A stretch of DNA of 6,617 nt, from assembly GCA_023441125.1 (NCBI GenBank), contig JAEZQV010000433.1, positions 1 to 6,617 on the forward strand, given 5' to 3'. Both the position numbers and the translations under genes were made by a program. The notes under the pieces were generated by a model. The model was not told where the DNA came from and did not search any database. It saw nothing but the letters and a program-made list of their open reading frames with translations. This DNA is from Bacillota bacterium (GTDB lineage: Bacteria; Bacillota_C; Negativicutes; Sporomusales; Sporomusaceae). Shown piece by piece: positions 5,801 through 6,617 of this stretch; position 1 is the stretch's first letter; each line of letters starts with the position of its first letter.

Positions 5801-6617
5801 TACAGCGACTGCTGTTTGCAAATCATAAACTTTTATTGAATAAGCCGGCACCGATTCAGAGATTTTTTGAGACTGGCCATCAGGCAGCACCACGGCCCGC
5901 AGCATTCCATGGCGATTCATTAAGCGCTGCCAGGCCGCATTCACTTTGGCCAGGTCCAGGTCCTGCCCATCTAATTCAAAATAGCAATGGGCCGATACAT
6001 TACCCAAAGCATAAACACCACTGCGGCCCAGCCAGTAGGATTGCTGAATGTCGGTCAGCGGAAAGGGCTGATAGGTTTCTGCCGGCTGGGGAATGATTTG
6101 CGGCAACGCTATCGCGGCTGCCGCTTGATCCTGTTTCTCATTATCAGCCAGCAATTTTTGCAGATGATCGGCCAGTTCGGCCAATACCGGTTTCTTAAAA
6201 ATGGTTTCCAACGACAACTCCACGTTGCATTTTTGCCGGACCATGGCATTTAACAGCGTTGCGAGTAAGGAATCGCCGCCTAATTCAAAATAATGATCGG
6301 TCATACTGATTGTTTCCACACGCAGGATTTCACGCCAAATTCCGGCCAGCAACAGTTCCACCGGCGTCCGGGGCGCAACAAACGGTTTGTCCGGAGCTGC
6401 CTGTTTGCGTGCGGCCGGCATGGGTAACGCTTTTTTGTCGATTTTGCCGTTTTCGCTAAGCGGCAATTGCTGTAAAGGGATAAATACCGCCGGTATCATA
6501 TATTCAGGCAGAATGTCCCGCAAAAAGTCTATTATGGGCGCCGCGGTAAAAGTTTTAGCCCGGCAGGAGGCTTGCAGCAGAAACACGTGCTGATTATACC
6601 GGCTCATCCGTTCACCG
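2849..6617 (-). CDS. Non-ribosomal peptide synthetase, A(tail)-PCP-Cy-A(Cys)-PCP, 5' end outside window
   Basis: Residues are counted from the Met at 6607, though the frame stays open to the edge. 20-65: the end of an A domain (LPEYMIP; NGKIDK at 53-58). 80-152: first carrier protein, Ser113 in GGDSL. 175-605: heterocyclization domain with FPLTDIQQSYWLGR (182-195), RHGMLRAV, DNIVLD (Asp312, Asp317, replacing HHxxxDG), LPPAPELPL, the TRFNRLPLHP...GDFTSL motif, VVFTS (Thr528) and SQTPQVWLDHQ (Asp562). 640-1145: complete A domain with YTSGSTGLPKG (787-797), TGD, GREDLQVKISGYRIELGE and NGKIDR; pocket residues D833 L834 Y837 N876 L904 S906 L930 I938 W939 K1141 spell the known cysteine code. 1165-1235: second carrier protein, Ser1199. 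There is no methyltransferase or epimerase insert in this A domain, and no thioesterase, reductase or condensation domain after the last carrier. Expected role: load cysteine, condense it with the upstream acyl chain and close a thiazoline, then hand over to a separate protein. Confidence 0.96.
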   Translation of the reverse strand, partial: GERMSRYNQHVFLLQASCRAKTFTAAPIIDFLRDILPEYMIPAVFIPLQQLPLSENGKIDKKALPMPAARKQAAPDKPFVAPRTPVELLLAGIWREILRVETISMTDHYFELGGDSLLATLLNAMVRQKCNVELSLETIFKKPVLAELADHLQKLLADNEKQDQAAAAIALPQIIPQPAETYQPFPLTDIQQSYWLGRSGVYALGNVSAHCYFELDGQDLDLAKVNAAWQRLMNRHGMLRAVVLPDGQSQKISESVPAYSIKVYDLQTAVAVDTELENIRESMAHQLFKTEQWPLFDIRASIMGTGRVRLHISFDNIVLDGWSIFHLFREWKRLYDQPETLLPPPALSFRDYVMTLEEIKKTAVYQRDLQYWQERLPDLPPAPELPLAKNPNSLSRQQFSRLETRLGREEWQAIKKRAAENGLTAAGILLTAYAEVLSAWSKRPRFTINLTRFNRLPLHPQVNELVGDFTSLTLLAVDTATGKTFLERGQNLQKQLWQDLDHPYVSGVLVERELGRTAGPRQAVTMPVVFTSGLGIEQECESDTGQNYLGKITYGISQTPQVWLDHQVSEQAGELLLSWDALQDIFPEGMLADMFAAYCGLLKDLARDAAVWSQPAASLVTVPRLAARLAANNTDAPVSSATLVSLFVRQVEKNGKRPAVITATHTLTYEELAVRADRVARFLLAAEVQPGTLVAVVMDKGWEQIVAILGILKAGAAYLPLEAGQPEDRLQLLLRDGNVRAVLTQSAVAARSAWPEDMVQLAIDQMVVNRAGQVTYTGDVRPEALAYVIYTSGSTGLPKGVMIEHRGAVNTILDINKRFDIGPNDRTIALSNLNFDLSVYDIFGMLAAGGAVVIPDAGRAKEPAHWLELLEKAKITVWNTVPAFMQMLAEYASQAEKPLPAAVRVVLLSGDWIPLDLPDKIKKLFPGVRVIGLGGATEASIWSNMYSIETVDAGWKSIPYGKPLTNQRYYIMNELMLDCPVWVPGNLYIGGIGLARGYWQDAEKTQEKFITHPRTGELLYYTGDLGRYWPDGTIEFLGREDLQVKISGYRIELGEIEFTIRQLEAVKDIVVGTWEESPGQQKLVGYVVLDEDRETKFFKPGSAGGDKVFDPEVFSAVIKDKLPRYMVPERYVIMDALPLSANGKIDRKSLAQLASKQKPAPTRPRRAPVTATQLKLAAAWGEVLKYQEPGLDDDFFEYGGDSLRAIQFVNFVKKRYGMELSLQTLFQQSKLALLSQTVETEISSTKTEDFVEGKL

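Noticed and set aside
6605..6607. ATG as the true start of the NRPS protein
   Set aside because: The frame continues upstream to the edge without a stop, there is no ribosome-binding site, and the protein would begin inside the last part of an adenylation domain.

Overview
All genes in this window lie on the minus strand, so transcription runs from high to low coordinates. In transcription order they are: (1) the 3' part of a large non-ribosomal peptide synthetase (NRPS) gene, open to the right edge, with domain order A(tail)-PCP-Cy-A-PCP; (2) a serine O-acetyltransferase gene (cysE type) 20 bases after it; (3) a type I-beta DAHP synthase gene, effectively overlapping the end of cysE; (4) a gene-free stretch of about 350 bp, AT-rich in its right half, holding a near-consensus Fur box and two inverted repeats; (5) the 5' part of an RND-type membrane-fusion (adaptor) protein gene, cut by the left edge.

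The cyclization (Cy) domain carries DxxxxD in place of HHxxxDG. The complete adenylation domain has the ten-residue pocket code DLYNLSLIWK, which is the cysteine code of the yersiniabactin/pyochelin family. This module should therefore load L-cysteine and close it to a thiazoline on the chain received from the upstream module. The two following genes fit precursor supply: O-acetylserine leads to cysteine, and DAHP leads to chorismate and possibly to an aryl cap. With a Fur box in front of the efflux-adaptor gene, the simplest reading is an iron-regulated, thiazoline-containing siderophore (or related metallophore) locus with dedicated precursor enzymes and an export system. The product, the aryl cap and the exporter role are inferences; the initiating and terminating modules are outside the window.

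Organism: strong AGGAGG/AAGGAG ribosome-binding sites, a Thermotoga/Bacillus-style I-beta DAHP synthase and a Bacillus-like SAT suggest Bacillota, while an RND adaptor suggests two membranes. A diderm Firmicute such as a Negativicute (Sporomusa/Pelosinus-like) would reconcile these. This is a tentative assignment made without any database search.
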